Shown here one piece after another: positions 1 through 8,285 of a stretch of 64,000 nucleotides of DNA (position 1 is the stretch's first letter; the number at the start of each line of letters is the position of its first letter). Position numbers and translations under genes: made by a program. Origin of the DNA: Bog-950 sp035299425 (GTDB taxonomy: Bacteria; Bacteroidota; Bacteroidia; Chitinophagales; LD1). The DNA lies in NCBI GenBank assembly GCA_035299425.1, contig DATGWP010000167.1, positions 1 to 64,000 of the forward strand, given 5' to 3'. The notes beneath the pieces were generated by a model. That model was given only the letters and a program-made list of their open reading frames with translations. It did not search any database and was not told the DNA's origin.

Positions 1-1
1 A

Positions 2-589
2 AAGCAAAAAAAACTTTACGGCTACCTGGCCCACTCAGCCGAAACAATACTGGAGCAACCTTCTTTGTGGCATGAATTGGAGCAGCTGAAAAAAAGAGGA
101 TTGGTTGAAAAAACCGGTGTGTCGGTTTATCATCCGCATGAAATTGATAGCCTGTTAAAAATGGGGTACGTGCCTGACCTCATTCAATTACCGCTTAACC
201 TGTTGGACCATAGATTTGTTCCCTCATTAGCTTATTATAAGTCGCTTGGCATTGAAATACATAGCCGGTCTGCCTTTTTACAGGGTTTGTTTTTTGTAGA
301 AAAGGATAAAATTTTTGCTTACTTTAACCCAATTAAGCATGTTATAGAGCATGTTCAGAATAAATTTGCAAATAAAAATGCTCTTGGTGCCGCCCTACTG
401 TTTCATTGCCTTGCTGTTAAAGAGATAGATAAAGTAGTAATTGGGGTAAACGATGCACTGCAACTACAGGGCTTACTTATGGAGTTAAAAACCAGTAAGG
501 ACCTGGAGCTAAACCTGGATGGATTTGATTTGGAAAAAATTGAAGACATCGAAAAAATGATTTTACCATACAATTGGCCTAAAAATTAA
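2..589 (+). CDS. Aldo/keto reductase family protein, 5'-truncated by window edge
   Basis: The frame is open from base 2, and about 195 codons remain of a family that usually has about 290-330, so the N-terminal third with the catalytic Tyr lies outside the window. The first codons read KLYGYLAHSAETIL, and GVSVYHPHEI follows at roughly residues 38-47 of the visible part. These resemble the barrel strands of NADPH-dependent aldo/keto reductases (the LLLHS-like and KIGVSVY-like stretches). A TTG at 65 is internal and not the start. Aldo/keto reductases are common members of nonulosonic-acid and flagellin-glycosylation clusters, and this one lies directly upstream of such genes with a 4-nt gap to the next. 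The substrate cannot be told from the sequence. Confidence 0.75.
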   Translation, partial: KQKKLYGYLAHSAETILEQPSLWHELEQLKKRGLVEKTGVSVYHPHEIDSLLKMGYVPDLIQLPLNLLDHRFVPSLAYYKSLGIEIHSRSAFLQGLFFVEKDKIFAYFNPIKHVIEHVQNKFANKNALGAALLFHCLAVKEIDKVVIGVNDALQLQGLLMELKTSKDLELNLDGFDLEKIEDIEKMILPYNWPKN

Positions 590-593
590 GCAC

Positions 594-1373
594 ATGGGAC
601 TGGCTAAAATGATTGACTTAACGGGGAAAGTAATAGTGGTTACAGGCGGATACGGACACCTGGGCAGGGGCATTGTAGAAGCATTAGTAGCACATGGCGG
701 CACTGCATTAGTGTTAGCCCGTGATGAGCATAAATTTAATACAGCTTTTACCGGCACTAAAAATGTAGCGTTTGAATATTGTGATGTGGCCAGTACCGAA
801 AGTATTGCCACTGCACTGCAAGCGGTAACTGCTAAGTTTGGAAAAATTGACGTACTGATAAATAACGCTGCCTATTTAAAAGGTAAATCTGCCGAGAAGA
901 TGACCGACGAAGAATGGGCCAGTGGAATAGATGGTGTGCTTACCAGCGCCTTTAGAACAACAAGAGAGGTAATTCCCATTTTTACAACACAGGGATATGG
1001 TAAAATAATTAATGTGTCGAGTATGTATGGTATGGTAGCGCCTGATTTTGGAATATATGACGACTCGCCTGCCTTTTTAAACCCTCCACATTACGAAGCA
1101 GCAAAGGCGGGTCTGCTGCAACTTACGAGATATTACGCCAGCTACCTGGGCAAACTGAATATACAGGTAAATGCTGTATCGCCTGGACCGTTTCCTTCGC
1201 AAACTGTACAGCAAGATACAGGGTTTGTGGAAAGGCTTGCTGCAAAAACATGTTTAGGCCGGATTGGCAACCCGGAGGATTTGGGAGGCATTTTTGTTTT
1301 CCTGTCATCGAATGCTGCTGATTTCATAACGGGTCAAAATTTTGCTGTAGATGGCGGCTGGACAACCAAATAA
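594..1373 (+). CDS. Short-chain dehydrogenase/reductase (SDR), PtmA-like
   Basis: A classical SDR of about 259 residues. Visible features are the Rossmann nucleotide-binding motif TGGYGHLGRG near residues 18-27, NNAA near residue 99, the catalytic Ser at S142/S143 (NVSSMYG), the YxxxK pair Y167/K171 and a PGPF motif after it. The start could be ATG 594 (MGLAKM) or ATG 609 (MIDLTGK), which fits the family better. It overlaps the next gene by 23 nt, suggesting translational coupling. SDRs of this type (PtmA) accompany cytidylyltransferases in Campylobacter flagellin-glycan loci. A role in making or altering a sugar precursor is inferred from that context; the actual substrate is unknown. Confidence 0.85.
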   Translation: MGLAKMIDLTGKVIVVTGGYGHLGRGIVEALVAHGGTALVLARDEHKFNTAFTGTKNVAFEYCDVASTESIATALQAVTAKFGKIDVLINNAAYLKGKSAEKMTDEEWASGIDGVLTSAFRTTREVIPIFTTQGYGKIINVSSMYGMVAPDFGIYDDSPAFLNPPHYEAAKAGLLQLTRYYASYLGKLNIQVNAVSPGPFPSQTVQQDTGFVERLAAKTCLGRIGNPEDLGGIFVFLSSNAADFITGQNFAVDGGWTTK

Positions 1374-2202
1374 CACCGGCGCCATCATACAGGCGCGTAT
1401 GAAATCTTCCAGGTTGCCCGGTAAAACATTAATGCCACTACCCATGCAGATCAATGGAAAGCCTGTGCTGGGTTGGGTGATAGATGCGCTTAAGACAAGC
1501 AGGCAAGTTAATACCATTATACTTGCTACATCACAAGAACCCGAAGACGATATACTGGTGGATTTTGCTCTAAAGAACGGAGTGGAAGCATTTAGGGGAA
1601 GCGAACACGATGTACTTAGCAGATTTGCTGGAGCAATAGAGCAATATAAGCCTGACACGGTAGTGCGTATTACTGCAGATAACCCAATACTGGATATAAC
1701 AGAACTGGACAAGCTAATAGCATACCATTTGCTAAGCGGTAATGAGTATACGGCATCGGCAAATATGCCTTTGGGTATGAATATGGAAATTGTGCAGGCG
1801 CACATATTAACAGCCATAAACTGTAGCAGCGAGATATCGGCCCAGGACAGGGAACATGTAACCCTGCAAGCCAGAACAAGCGGGTTATTTAAGCAGGAAA
1901 CCGTAGCTGTAGTACACCCGGCACTTACCGAAAGTATAAGGCTTACCATTGACTATGCGGCTGATTATGCTGTGCTAAATATGGTGGCGCAATTTGCCAT
2001 AGAAACAAAATTGACGGGCCTTGAACTGATAAACTATATTAGTAAACAAGCCCCGTGGTTATGGCAGATAAACAATACTGCTTATCAGGTAAAAAATTAT
2101 AGTAGCCTGGCAGATGAAATACCTATAGCCATACAAAAGCTAAAAGAGTTTGGATTGTTTCGCTCATCGGACTTATTAAAAAATGCCGGAGAAGAAAATT
2201 AA
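1351..2202 (+). CDS. SpsF/PseF-type cytidylyltransferase
   Basis: About 283 residues. The N-terminus has the nucleotidyltransferase signature IIQARMKSSRLPGK (about residues 11-24), typical of SpsF and CMP-nonulosonate synthetases, followed by ATSQEPEDD and VVRITADNPILD, which carries acidic metal-binding residues. The role expected from this family is activation of a nonulosonic acid with CTP to the CMP-sugar. The protein is longer than a plain PseF (about 230 residues), with a C-terminal extension of unclear function. The start at 1351 lies inside the preceding SDR gene. The next in-frame ATG (1399) would cut the signature, so the overlap is real. The 3' end overlaps the PseG-like gene by 20 nt. 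Confidence 0.85.
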   Translation: MAAGQPNNTGAIIQARMKSSRLPGKTLMPLPMQINGKPVLGWVIDALKTSRQVNTIILATSQEPEDDILVDFALKNGVEAFRGSEHDVLSRFAGAIEQYKPDTVVRITADNPILDITELDKLIAYHLLSGNEYTASANMPLGMNMEIVQAHILTAINCSSEISAQDREHVTLQARTSGLFKQETVAVVHPALTESIRLTIDYAADYAVLNMVAQFAIETKLTGLELINYISKQAPWLWQINNTAYQVKNYSSLADEIPIAIQKLKEFGLFRSSDLLKNAGEEN

Positions 2203-3220
2203 AATCATTTTAAGGGGCGATGGAAACAATGTAGTGGGCTATGGCCATGTGTACCGCTTGCTGGCACTAGCCGATATGCTTAAAGGTGAATATGAAATAG
2301 TATTTGTTGGGAGCGCATCCGGGGAACTTCTTAACAAGGTGATTAATACCTATGCCGACGAATTTATTGCCTTGCCGGAGTACAGGCATTATGTGTCGCC
2401 AGCCATAAAAAAGCCAGAAGATGAAATGCCCTTTGACATGGCAGCATACCTTACCGACGGCGAAATTGTAGTGCTGGATGGCTACTGGTTTGGCACCAAC
2501 TACCAAAAAGCTGTAAAAGAAACAGGCGCAAAACTGGTGTGCATTGATGACTTTGCTGTAAATTATTTTTATGCCGATGCTGTAATTAATCATTCTCCGG
2601 GATTAAGCGCGTTGCAATACAAAGGCGAGGCTTATACGCGGTATTACCTGGGCTTAGACTATGCCTTACTGCGAAGAGATTTTTTCACCCCCTTTAAAGA
2701 ACAGCGTCAGCCAGATTGGTTGTTTGTAGGGCTGGGAGGGTCTGACCAGTATGAGTTAACAGAAAAGATAGCGCAGGCCATCGTTCTATCTAATTCGTTT
2801 AAGCATATACATATGCTTGTGCCATCGGAGTTTTCACCCGATGTTTTCATGCGCATTAAGCAAATTGTTGACGCAGCAGGAATAAAGATACAACTGCACA
2901 GTAAACTATCAGCCGATGCTGTGGTTGAATTGATGGACAGGTGCACTTACGCGCTGGTAACAGCCAGCACTGTTCTGCTGGAATGCTACAGTCGTGGACT
3001 AATCTGCATTACAGGATATGCCACAGGTAATCAAATGAATATTTACAATGGTTTTGTAAGCGAAAATATTGCTTATGGTATAGGGGATTTAAATAAATTT
3101 GAGCCGAAGGCTATGGGCGAAGTAATAGCGGCGTTGATTTCGGGTGGCAGAGTCCGAAAATCAAAAAAACCGCTGCAGTCGCAAAATAATATCAGGCAAA
3201 TATTTGAGGCGTTATGTTAA
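2183..3220 (+). CDS. pseG: PseG-like UDP-sugar hydrolase
   Basis: 345 residues with a GT-B/MurG-like layout. The motif GYGHVYRLLALADML (residues 19-33) matches the PseG signature, with the presumed catalytic His at H22. A second block at VVLDGYWF (D99-G100-Y101) corresponds to the DHY motif of PseG, but the middle His is Gly here. CIDDFA and a C-terminal stretch with TASTVLLECYSRG follow. PseG removes UDP from UDP-2,4-diacetamido-2,4,6-trideoxy-L-altrose in pseudaminic acid synthesis. Neighbours (cytidylyltransferase before, PseI/NeuB after) support this role. It overlaps the next gene by 7 nt. The altered motif may reflect a different substrate. Confidence 0.82.
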   Translation: MPEKKIKIILRGDGNNVVGYGHVYRLLALADMLKGEYEIVFVGSASGELLNKVINTYADEFIALPEYRHYVSPAIKKPEDEMPFDMAAYLTDGEIVVLDGYWFGTNYQKAVKETGAKLVCIDDFAVNYFYADAVINHSPGLSALQYKGEAYTRYYLGLDYALLRRDFFTPFKEQRQPDWLFVGLGGSDQYELTEKIAQAIVLSNSFKHIHMLVPSEFSPDVFMRIKQIVDAAGIKIQLHSKLSADAVVELMDRCTYALVTASTVLLECYSRGLICITGYATGNQMNIYNGFVSENIAYGIGDLNKFEPKAMGEVIAALISGGRVRKSKKPLQSQNNIRQIFEALC

Positions 3221-3846
3221 TTCAGATTTTATGCGACAATCCCTCCTCGTGGATACTACCTTATGCAGAACTGCTAATGGCAGATTTGAAGCAAATGGGC
3301 CATACTGTATGGCTATATACTGATGCGCAAAAAGTGATGGAGGGAGACATACTAGTAATGCTATCGTGCGAGAAAATATTTAAAAAACTAGCATTGAACA
3401 CGCATAACCTGGTAGTGCATGAAAGCGCCTTGCCGGCTGGCAAGGGGTGGTCTCCGCTAACGTGGCAGGTGCTTGAAGGTAAATCCCACATACCGGTAAC
3501 CCTGATAGAAGCGGTAGAAAAAGTAGATGCCGGACCGATATATGGCCAGGTACTGATTGAGTTGAATGGAACCGAACTTGTAGAGGAATTAAGAGATAAA
3601 CAAGGTAAGGCAACCATACAACTGATACAGGAGTTTGTAAAAAAACACCCTACCAATAAAGGTGCAAAACAAGAAGGTGAGGAAAGTTTTTATCCCCGCC
3701 GAAAACCGCAAGACAGCCAACTGGACTTAAACAAAACGCTGGGAGAACAATTTAACCTGCTAAGGGTATGCGACAATGAAAGGTATCCGGCGTGGTTTGA
3801 AATAAACGGACAAAAATTTATCTTGAAAATATATAAAACCGAATAG
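3214..3846 (+). CDS. Formyltransferase-fold protein in nonulosonate cluster
   Basis: 210 residues resembling the N-terminal domain of methionyl-tRNA and sugar N-formyltransferases. The core reads LVVHESALPAGKGWSPL with H69, then IPVTLIEA and VDAGPIY with D105. The fold's usual triad is Asn-His-Asp in the form NxH...D; His and Asp are present, but the Asn position is V67. It occupies the place where the PseH N-acetyltransferase normally sits between PseG and PseI, so formylation of the 4-amino group of the altrose intermediate is a reasonable inference. With the Asn missing, weak or altered chemistry is also possible. The gene starts inside the end of pseG and ends 1 nt before the synthase gene. 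Confidence 0.72.
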   Translation: MLIQILCDNPSSWILPYAELLMADLKQMGHTVWLYTDAQKVMEGDILVMLSCEKIFKKLALNTHNLVVHESALPAGKGWSPLTWQVLEGKSHIPVTLIEAVEKVDAGPIYGQVLIELNGTELVEELRDKQGKATIQLIQEFVKKHPTNKGAKQEGEESFYPRRKPQDSQLDLNKTLGEQFNLLRVCDNERYPAWFEINGQKFILKIYKTE

Positions 3847-3847
3847 C

Positions 3848-4903
3848 ATGCCAGAGGATATTAAGATTGAACATGTAACTATTGGAACCACCCAAAAGCC
3901 ATTTATAATTGCGGAGATGTCAGGCAATCATAACAAATCGCTGGACAGGGCTTTGGCTATAATAGACGCTGCAGCCGATGCCGGTGCACATGCCATTAAA
4001 CTTCAAACTTATACTGCCGAAACTATTACGATAGATATGAAAGGGGGGTTGTTTGATATAAACGACCCTACATCGCTATGGAAAGGAAGGAACCTATTTG
4101 ATTTGTATAAAAGTGCCTACACACCCTGGGAGTGGCATGCCGAGCTTTTTGAGCGAGCGCGAAAAAGAGGTTTGATAATATTTAGTACTCCATTTGATGA
4201 TACGGCAGTAGATTTTTTGGAAGAGTTAAATGTATCGGCGTATAAAATTGCATCTTTTGAGAACAACCATTTTCCGCTGCTGCGTAAAATAGCATCTACC
4301 GGCAAGCCAGTAATTATGTCTACGGGGCTTTCGACCCTGGCGGGATTGGAGGCTGCGGTTAGCACGCTTAGAAATGCAGGGTGCAAAGATCTTGTATTGC
4401 TAAAATGCACCAGCACCTACCCTGCCAGCCCTGTAAACTCGCACATAAGCACCATACCGCACATGGCACAATTATTTGACTGCCATGTAGGTTTATCGGA
4501 CCATACACTTGGAGTTGGCGTGCCAGTGGCTGCCGTAGCGCTGGGAGCCAGAGTGGTAGAAAAACATTTTACCTTATCGCGCGCTGAAGGCGGTGTGGAC
4601 AGTGCGTTTTCGCTGGAGCCGCACGAATTGAAACTGCTGGTAGAAGAGAGCGAAAGAGCGTTTGATGCCATGGGTAAAGTAACCTATGGAATTTTGCCCG
4701 ATGAAGAAAAAAGTTTACGCTTTAAAAGGTCGGTATATGTAATAAATGACATTAAGGAAGGTGATGTGTTTACCGATAAAAATATAGGTATTATAAGGCC
4801 GGGAGATGGCCTGGAAACGCCTTACTACGAATTGCTCCTGGGCAAAACAGCAAAAGTGGCCATTGCCCGCGGCACACCTTTGAATTTTAATCATATATTA
4901 TGA
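3848..4903 (+). CDS. pseI: Pseudaminic acid synthase (NeuB/PseI family)
   Basis: 351 residues, the usual length. The TIM-barrel NeuB domain begins with FIIAEMSGNHNKSLDRAL (residues about 18-35) and continues with AIKLQTYTAETIT, FSTPFDDTAVDFLE, MSTGLS, CTSTYPA, GLSDHTLG and VVEKHFTL. These are the family's PEP-binding and metal-site regions. The C-terminal 60 residues (RSVYVINDIKEGDVFT to the end) are an SAF/antifreeze-like domain. The enzyme condenses a 6-deoxy hexose or hexosamine with phosphoenolpyruvate to make a nine-carbon acid. Adjacency to the PseG-like gene favours pseudaminic over legionaminic or sialic acid, but these families cannot be separated with certainty by eye. It overlaps the next gene by 4 nt (ATGA). 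Confidence 0.92.
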   Translation: MPEDIKIEHVTIGTTQKPFIIAEMSGNHNKSLDRALAIIDAAADAGAHAIKLQTYTAETITIDMKGGLFDINDPTSLWKGRNLFDLYKSAYTPWEWHAELFERARKRGLIIFSTPFDDTAVDFLEELNVSAYKIASFENNHFPLLRKIASTGKPVIMSTGLSTLAGLEAAVSTLRNAGCKDLVLLKCTSTYPASPVNSHISTIPHMAQLFDCHVGLSDHTLGVGVPVAAVALGARVVEKHFTLSRAEGGVDSAFSLEPHELKLLVEESERAFDAMGKVTYGILPDEEKSLRFKRSVYVINDIKEGDVFTDKNIGIIRPGDGLETPYYELLLGKTAKVAIARGTPLNFNHIL

Positions 4904-5853
4904 GTAAGCGACTTTTGATTTCCGGGCTTGGCGGTTCGTTGTTTCCTTACCTACACGGCCAATTAATTAAAGAAGGCTACCAGCCCTACTATGTTGACTC
5001 GAATACGGAATTGAAGTATGTATACCCGGATTTAGATTTTACGGCGGCACCTTTAACTACTTCGGCAGGCTATAAACAGTTTATATCAGATATATGCATA
5101 GAGAACAAAATTGATGTATACATACCGCTGATAGACGAAGAAATAATTACTGCGCTTGAAATAGAAGAAACATTGCCCGGCCTTGTAGTTATAGTGCCTG
5201 ATAAAAAATTTTCGGCCCTCTGCCTTGATAAGTACAAACTGATGAAAGCCTTAAAGGATAAGGGAATATCCATAAACCCTACCTACATGGGCCATGAGTT
5301 TAGCTGGCAATTTGCATTTCCTGTTTTTGTAAAACCAAACATAGGCCGGGGCAGCCGCGGCATTCGCAAAATTGAAAGCAGCGAACAACTGGCAGCATAT
5401 TATACACTTGAAAACTACAAGCCCGAAGAGGTTATTATACAGCCCTATATAGAAGGCACAGAATACACCGTAGCGGTAGTGGCAAATAGAAAAAACAAAC
5501 TGGTAAGCATAAGCCCTAAAAGAATAATTCAAAAGAAGGGAATTACCATATCGGCAATAACTGAAACAAATAGCCTGATTGAAGATGTAACCAACAAAAT
5601 AATTGACCAGCTACAACCATGCGGCCCCTTTAACATGCAATTGTTTGTTACAAAAAACAACGAGCCGGTAGTGTTTGAAATAAACCCGAGATTTTCTACC
5701 ACTACTGTATTGAGCTACGAAGCCGGACTGAAAGAAATAACATTGTATATTAACCAACTGCATAACGAAAACCCAACTATACAAAGAGCGGCTGACGGTG
5801 TATATATATACAGGCGATGGGAAAACGTATTTTATAGCAAGCAGGCACAATGA
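4900..5853 (+). CDS. ATP-grasp ligase (carbamoyl-phosphate-synthase-like)
   Basis: 317 residues with an N-terminal pre-ATP-grasp Rossmann domain (LLISGLGG at the start) and an ATP-grasp domain. Visible ATP-grasp signatures are FPVFVKPNIGRGSRGI (glycine-rich loop with the ATP-binding Lys), VIIQPYIEGTEYTVAV, and VFEINPRFSTT, which carries the metal-binding Glu and Asn. Such enzymes join a carboxylate to an amine through an acyl-phosphate. Placed in a nonulosonate cluster, it may attach an amino-acid or other acyl group to an amino sugar; this is inference, and the substrate is unknown. It is tied to its neighbours by ATGA overlaps at both ends. Confidence 0.8.
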   Translation: MSKRLLISGLGGSLFPYLHGQLIKEGYQPYYVDSNTELKYVYPDLDFTAAPLTTSAGYKQFISDICIENKIDVYIPLIDEEIITALEIEETLPGLVVIVPDKKFSALCLDKYKLMKALKDKGISINPTYMGHEFSWQFAFPVFVKPNIGRGSRGIRKIESSEQLAAYYTLENYKPEEVIIQPYIEGTEYTVAVVANRKNKLVSISPKRIIQKKGITISAITETNSLIEDVTNKIIDQLQPCGPFNMQLFVTKNNEPVVFEINPRFSTTTVLSYEAGLKEITLYINQLHNENPTIQRAADGVYIYRRWENVFYSKQAQ

Positions 5854-6815
5854 AAATACTGATTATAGGAGGCACCCGCCTATTGGGAAAGCGCATTACA
5901 GAAAAGCTGATAGATAGAGGAGCTCATGATATATATGTGCTTTCGCGCAAGGCAGATATGTTTAAGAAAGGCTGCCATGCAATAGCCGAAGAACGTATGG
6001 CAGGTTTAGAGAAATTGCGCGGCACTTTTTTTGACCTTGTAATAGATTTTATTGCTTACGACAAGCAACAGGTAGCACATGCCACATCTGTTTTGGAGTT
6101 TTCTCAATACATCTTTACCAGCAGTTGCTGGATGACCAAACTGAACAGAAAATTTGCCATTGATGAATTTATTGATGAAGTAGATGAAGCGGCGCTAAAT
6201 ACACTGCCTGCCGTAACCCAAAAATATTTGATAAACAAGCAGGCTGCCGAAAATTTTTTACGCGATAATTTACCAACCGGAAAGTTTTTGGTGGTACGCT
6301 TGCCAATTTTCTGGGGATTGAATGATCATACCAAAAGATTACAATTTTATATTTCGCGGTTAGCGGATGATAGTGGATTGATAATGGTAAACGGCGGAGA
6401 AAACATTTGCCAGATAGGCTGTGTAGAGGACCTTGCTGAAAACCTTTGCAATTTGTATGAAAGCACATTAAGGACGAGTGCCCCTATACTGGAAGCACTG
6501 CCCACATATAACAGAACAACGCGACAAATTGCGGGTATAATTGCCGATGCGATTTCGGCAAGTTGGACACCTATAGCTATTACCAAAGAGGAACTGGAGC
6601 AAAAATTACCTGCTTACCTTGCAGAAGAGCCGCTATGGAGAGAACAGGTAATAGCTGTATCAGGAAATAATATCTTTTCGCTTTTAAACACGCAGGATAC
6701 ACCGCCTGAAGTATGGCTACGAGACGTTGCAAAAATTGAAAAACAAAATGCCTCAGCTTCTGCATTGCGCCCGCAGGAAATAGAACTGATAAAAACACAA
6801 TCAGAAATACTATGA
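5850..6815 (+). CDS. NAD-dependent epimerase/dehydratase-like SDR
   Basis: 321 residues of the extended/atypical SDR type. The start MKILIIGGTRLLGKRI contains the GGTRLLG nucleotide-binding motif. DLVIDFIAYD and FTSSCWM occupy the usual core strands, and QKYLINKQAAE gives a Y..xK-like pair. This form (GGTRxLG) resembles isoflavone-reductase-like and NAD-epimerase proteins in polysaccharide loci. It is coupled by 4-nt overlaps to the ATP-grasp gene before and the phosphatase gene after, so it probably acts on the same sugar. The reaction is not identifiable. Confidence 0.75.
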   Translation: MKILIIGGTRLLGKRITEKLIDRGAHDIYVLSRKADMFKKGCHAIAEERMAGLEKLRGTFFDLVIDFIAYDKQQVAHATSVLEFSQYIFTSSCWMTKLNRKFAIDEFIDEVDEAALNTLPAVTQKYLINKQAAENFLRDNLPTGKFLVVRLPIFWGLNDHTKRLQFYISRLADDSGLIMVNGGENICQIGCVEDLAENLCNLYESTLRTSAPILEALPTYNRTTRQIAGIIADAISASWTPIAITKEELEQKLPAYLAEEPLWREQVIAVSGNNIFSLLNTQDTPPEVWLRDVAKIEKQNASASALRPQEIELIKTQSEIL

Positions 6816-7546
6816 TTTTTATAGTAGGCGACATACATGGCGAAATTACCAAACTGAAACTGCTGGTAAAAAATGTATTGACTTTGGACACCTATCCCCA
6901 ATTTGTGTTTATTGGCGATTATATAGACAAAGGCGAAAACAGTAAAGAGACATTAGACTATTTAACCTGGCTGAACCAGGAATATGCCTGCACATTTTTG
7001 ACTGGCAACCACGAATATTTATGGCAAACATTGCAGCCGAATGATATGGCAGGTATGGAATACTTGCTTAAATACGGCGGAAAGGCAACCATGAAATCGT
7101 TCGATGCCTCTTTTGGGGAGACTCAAAAAAGAATGCTTGATGAATATGCCGGTTTTTTCTCTTCGTTAAAATATTACTGGACAAAGGATAAGTATGTAGC
7201 TGTGCACAGCGGCATTAAACCGGCAGATTATCAGATTCCGTTGGAAGCTATTAATCCGCAGGATTTTTTATTTAACCGATATGACTTTTTGAAGCAAGAT
7301 CAGTATTACTTTGAAAACCGAACGGTGATATTCGGGCACACCGCATTTTTTTCGCCATATTGCGATGGTTATAAAATTGGAATAGACACGGGGGCATGCT
7401 TTATAAAAGAACAACCCCTTACATCGTTTTGTGTTGATTTGAACTTATTTTTGGATTCGGATAATGTGCAGCATCCATATAGCATAGAGCGTAACATGTG
7501 CTCCAATATTATAAGACAAAAACCGTGGAGGAGTAACTATGATTAA
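6812..7546 (+). CDS. PPP-family metallophosphoesterase
   Basis: 244 residues with the full set of PPP serine/threonine phosphatase signatures: GDIHG (residues 6-10), GDYIDKG (35-41), GNHE (65-68), a VHSG stretch and VIFGHTAF near residue 175. These provide the two-metal site (Asp, His, Asp, Asn, His, His). The fold also includes bacterial phosphatases acting on small molecules such as ApaH. Within this operon the substrate may be a sugar phosphate or nucleotide sugar rather than a protein; this is inference. It overlaps the preceding gene by 4 nt and the next by 8 nt. Confidence 0.88.
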   Translation: MIFIVGDIHGEITKLKLLVKNVLTLDTYPQFVFIGDYIDKGENSKETLDYLTWLNQEYACTFLTGNHEYLWQTLQPNDMAGMEYLLKYGGKATMKSFDASFGETQKRMLDEYAGFFSSLKYYWTKDKYVAVHSGIKPADYQIPLEAINPQDFLFNRYDFLKQDQYYFENRTVIFGHTAFFSPYCDGYKIGIDTGACFIKEQPLTSFCVDLNLFLDSDNVQHPYSIERNMCSNIIRQKPWRSNYD

Positions 7547-8246
7547 TTTTAACCGTGCAAGAATAATGGTGGTAGTGGCCCACCCGGATGACGAATTATT
7601 AGGCCTGGGAGCATCTATGCACCGCTTAATTAATGAGTTTGGCGTTACAGCACATGTTGTAATATTAGGCGAAGGTATTACTTCGCGTTCGGATGTTCGG
7701 GATCCTGAAAAATGGAAAGAGGAATTAGCGATACACCGGGCCAACATTAAAAATGCCCAGGCAGCCATCGGCTACCAATCGGTAAGCATTTATGATTTTG
7801 CCGATAACCGGTTTGATACAGTGGCGTTGCTGGATATTATTAAGGTGGTAGAAAAAGAGAAGAAAGCTTTTAAACCCGATATCATTTTTACACACCATGG
7901 GGGCGATTTAAATGTAGACCACCGCAGAACATTTGAATCTGTAATTACCTGCTGCCGCCCAATGGCCGATGAGAAGGTTAAATCCATTGTGACCTTTGAA
8001 ACACCTTCGGGCACTGAGTGGCAGGCCAGCAGTGAGCCACGGCGTTTTATTCCGAATCTTTTTATATCCGTATCTGAAACAGATGTGGCGGCTAAAATTA
8101 AAGGAATGGAAAGTTATGAGTTTGAAAAAAGGCCTTTCCCTCACCCACGCTCGCCTGAAGCGCTTAAAATTCAAGCCCAGCGCTGGGGCGTTGCCAATGG
8201 TGTGCCACTGGCAGAAGCATTTTGCCTGATACGGTCTATTTTGTAA
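7539..8246 (+). CDS. PIG-L/LmbE-family deacetylase
   Basis: 235 residues. The signature AHPDDE occurs at residues 14-19 and the second zinc-site block HHGGDLNVDH at 119-128, as in GlcNAc-PI, BshB and other PIG-L de-N-acetylases. The family removes N-acetyl groups from sugars in a Zn-dependent way. An unusually clear purine-rich ribosome binding site (GGAGGAG, 7527-7533) precedes the ATG, which overlaps the phosphatase gene. Together with the ATP-grasp and formyltransferase-like genes upstream, a deacetylase would allow removal of one acyl group and installation of another on the nonulosonic acid; that pathway is inferred. Confidence 0.88.
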   Translation: MINFNRARIMVVVAHPDDELLGLGASMHRLINEFGVTAHVVILGEGITSRSDVRDPEKWKEELAIHRANIKNAQAAIGYQSVSIYDFADNRFDTVALLDIIKVVEKEKKAFKPDIIFTHHGGDLNVDHRRTFESVITCCRPMADEKVKSIVTFETPSGTEWQASSEPRRFIPNLFISVSETDVAAKIKGMESYEFEKRPFPHPRSPEALKIQAQRWGVANGVPLAEAFCLIRSIL

Positions 8247-8285
8247 CTGATTTTGTGAGGAGCTAAAATTTAGGGTGATAGAATC

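Noticed and set aside
1305..1949. A 214-codon open frame on the minus strand
   Set aside because: It lies antisense to the SDR end and cytidylyltransferase gene, has Ser/Cys-rich random composition and no motif, while the plus-strand frame has clear family signatures.
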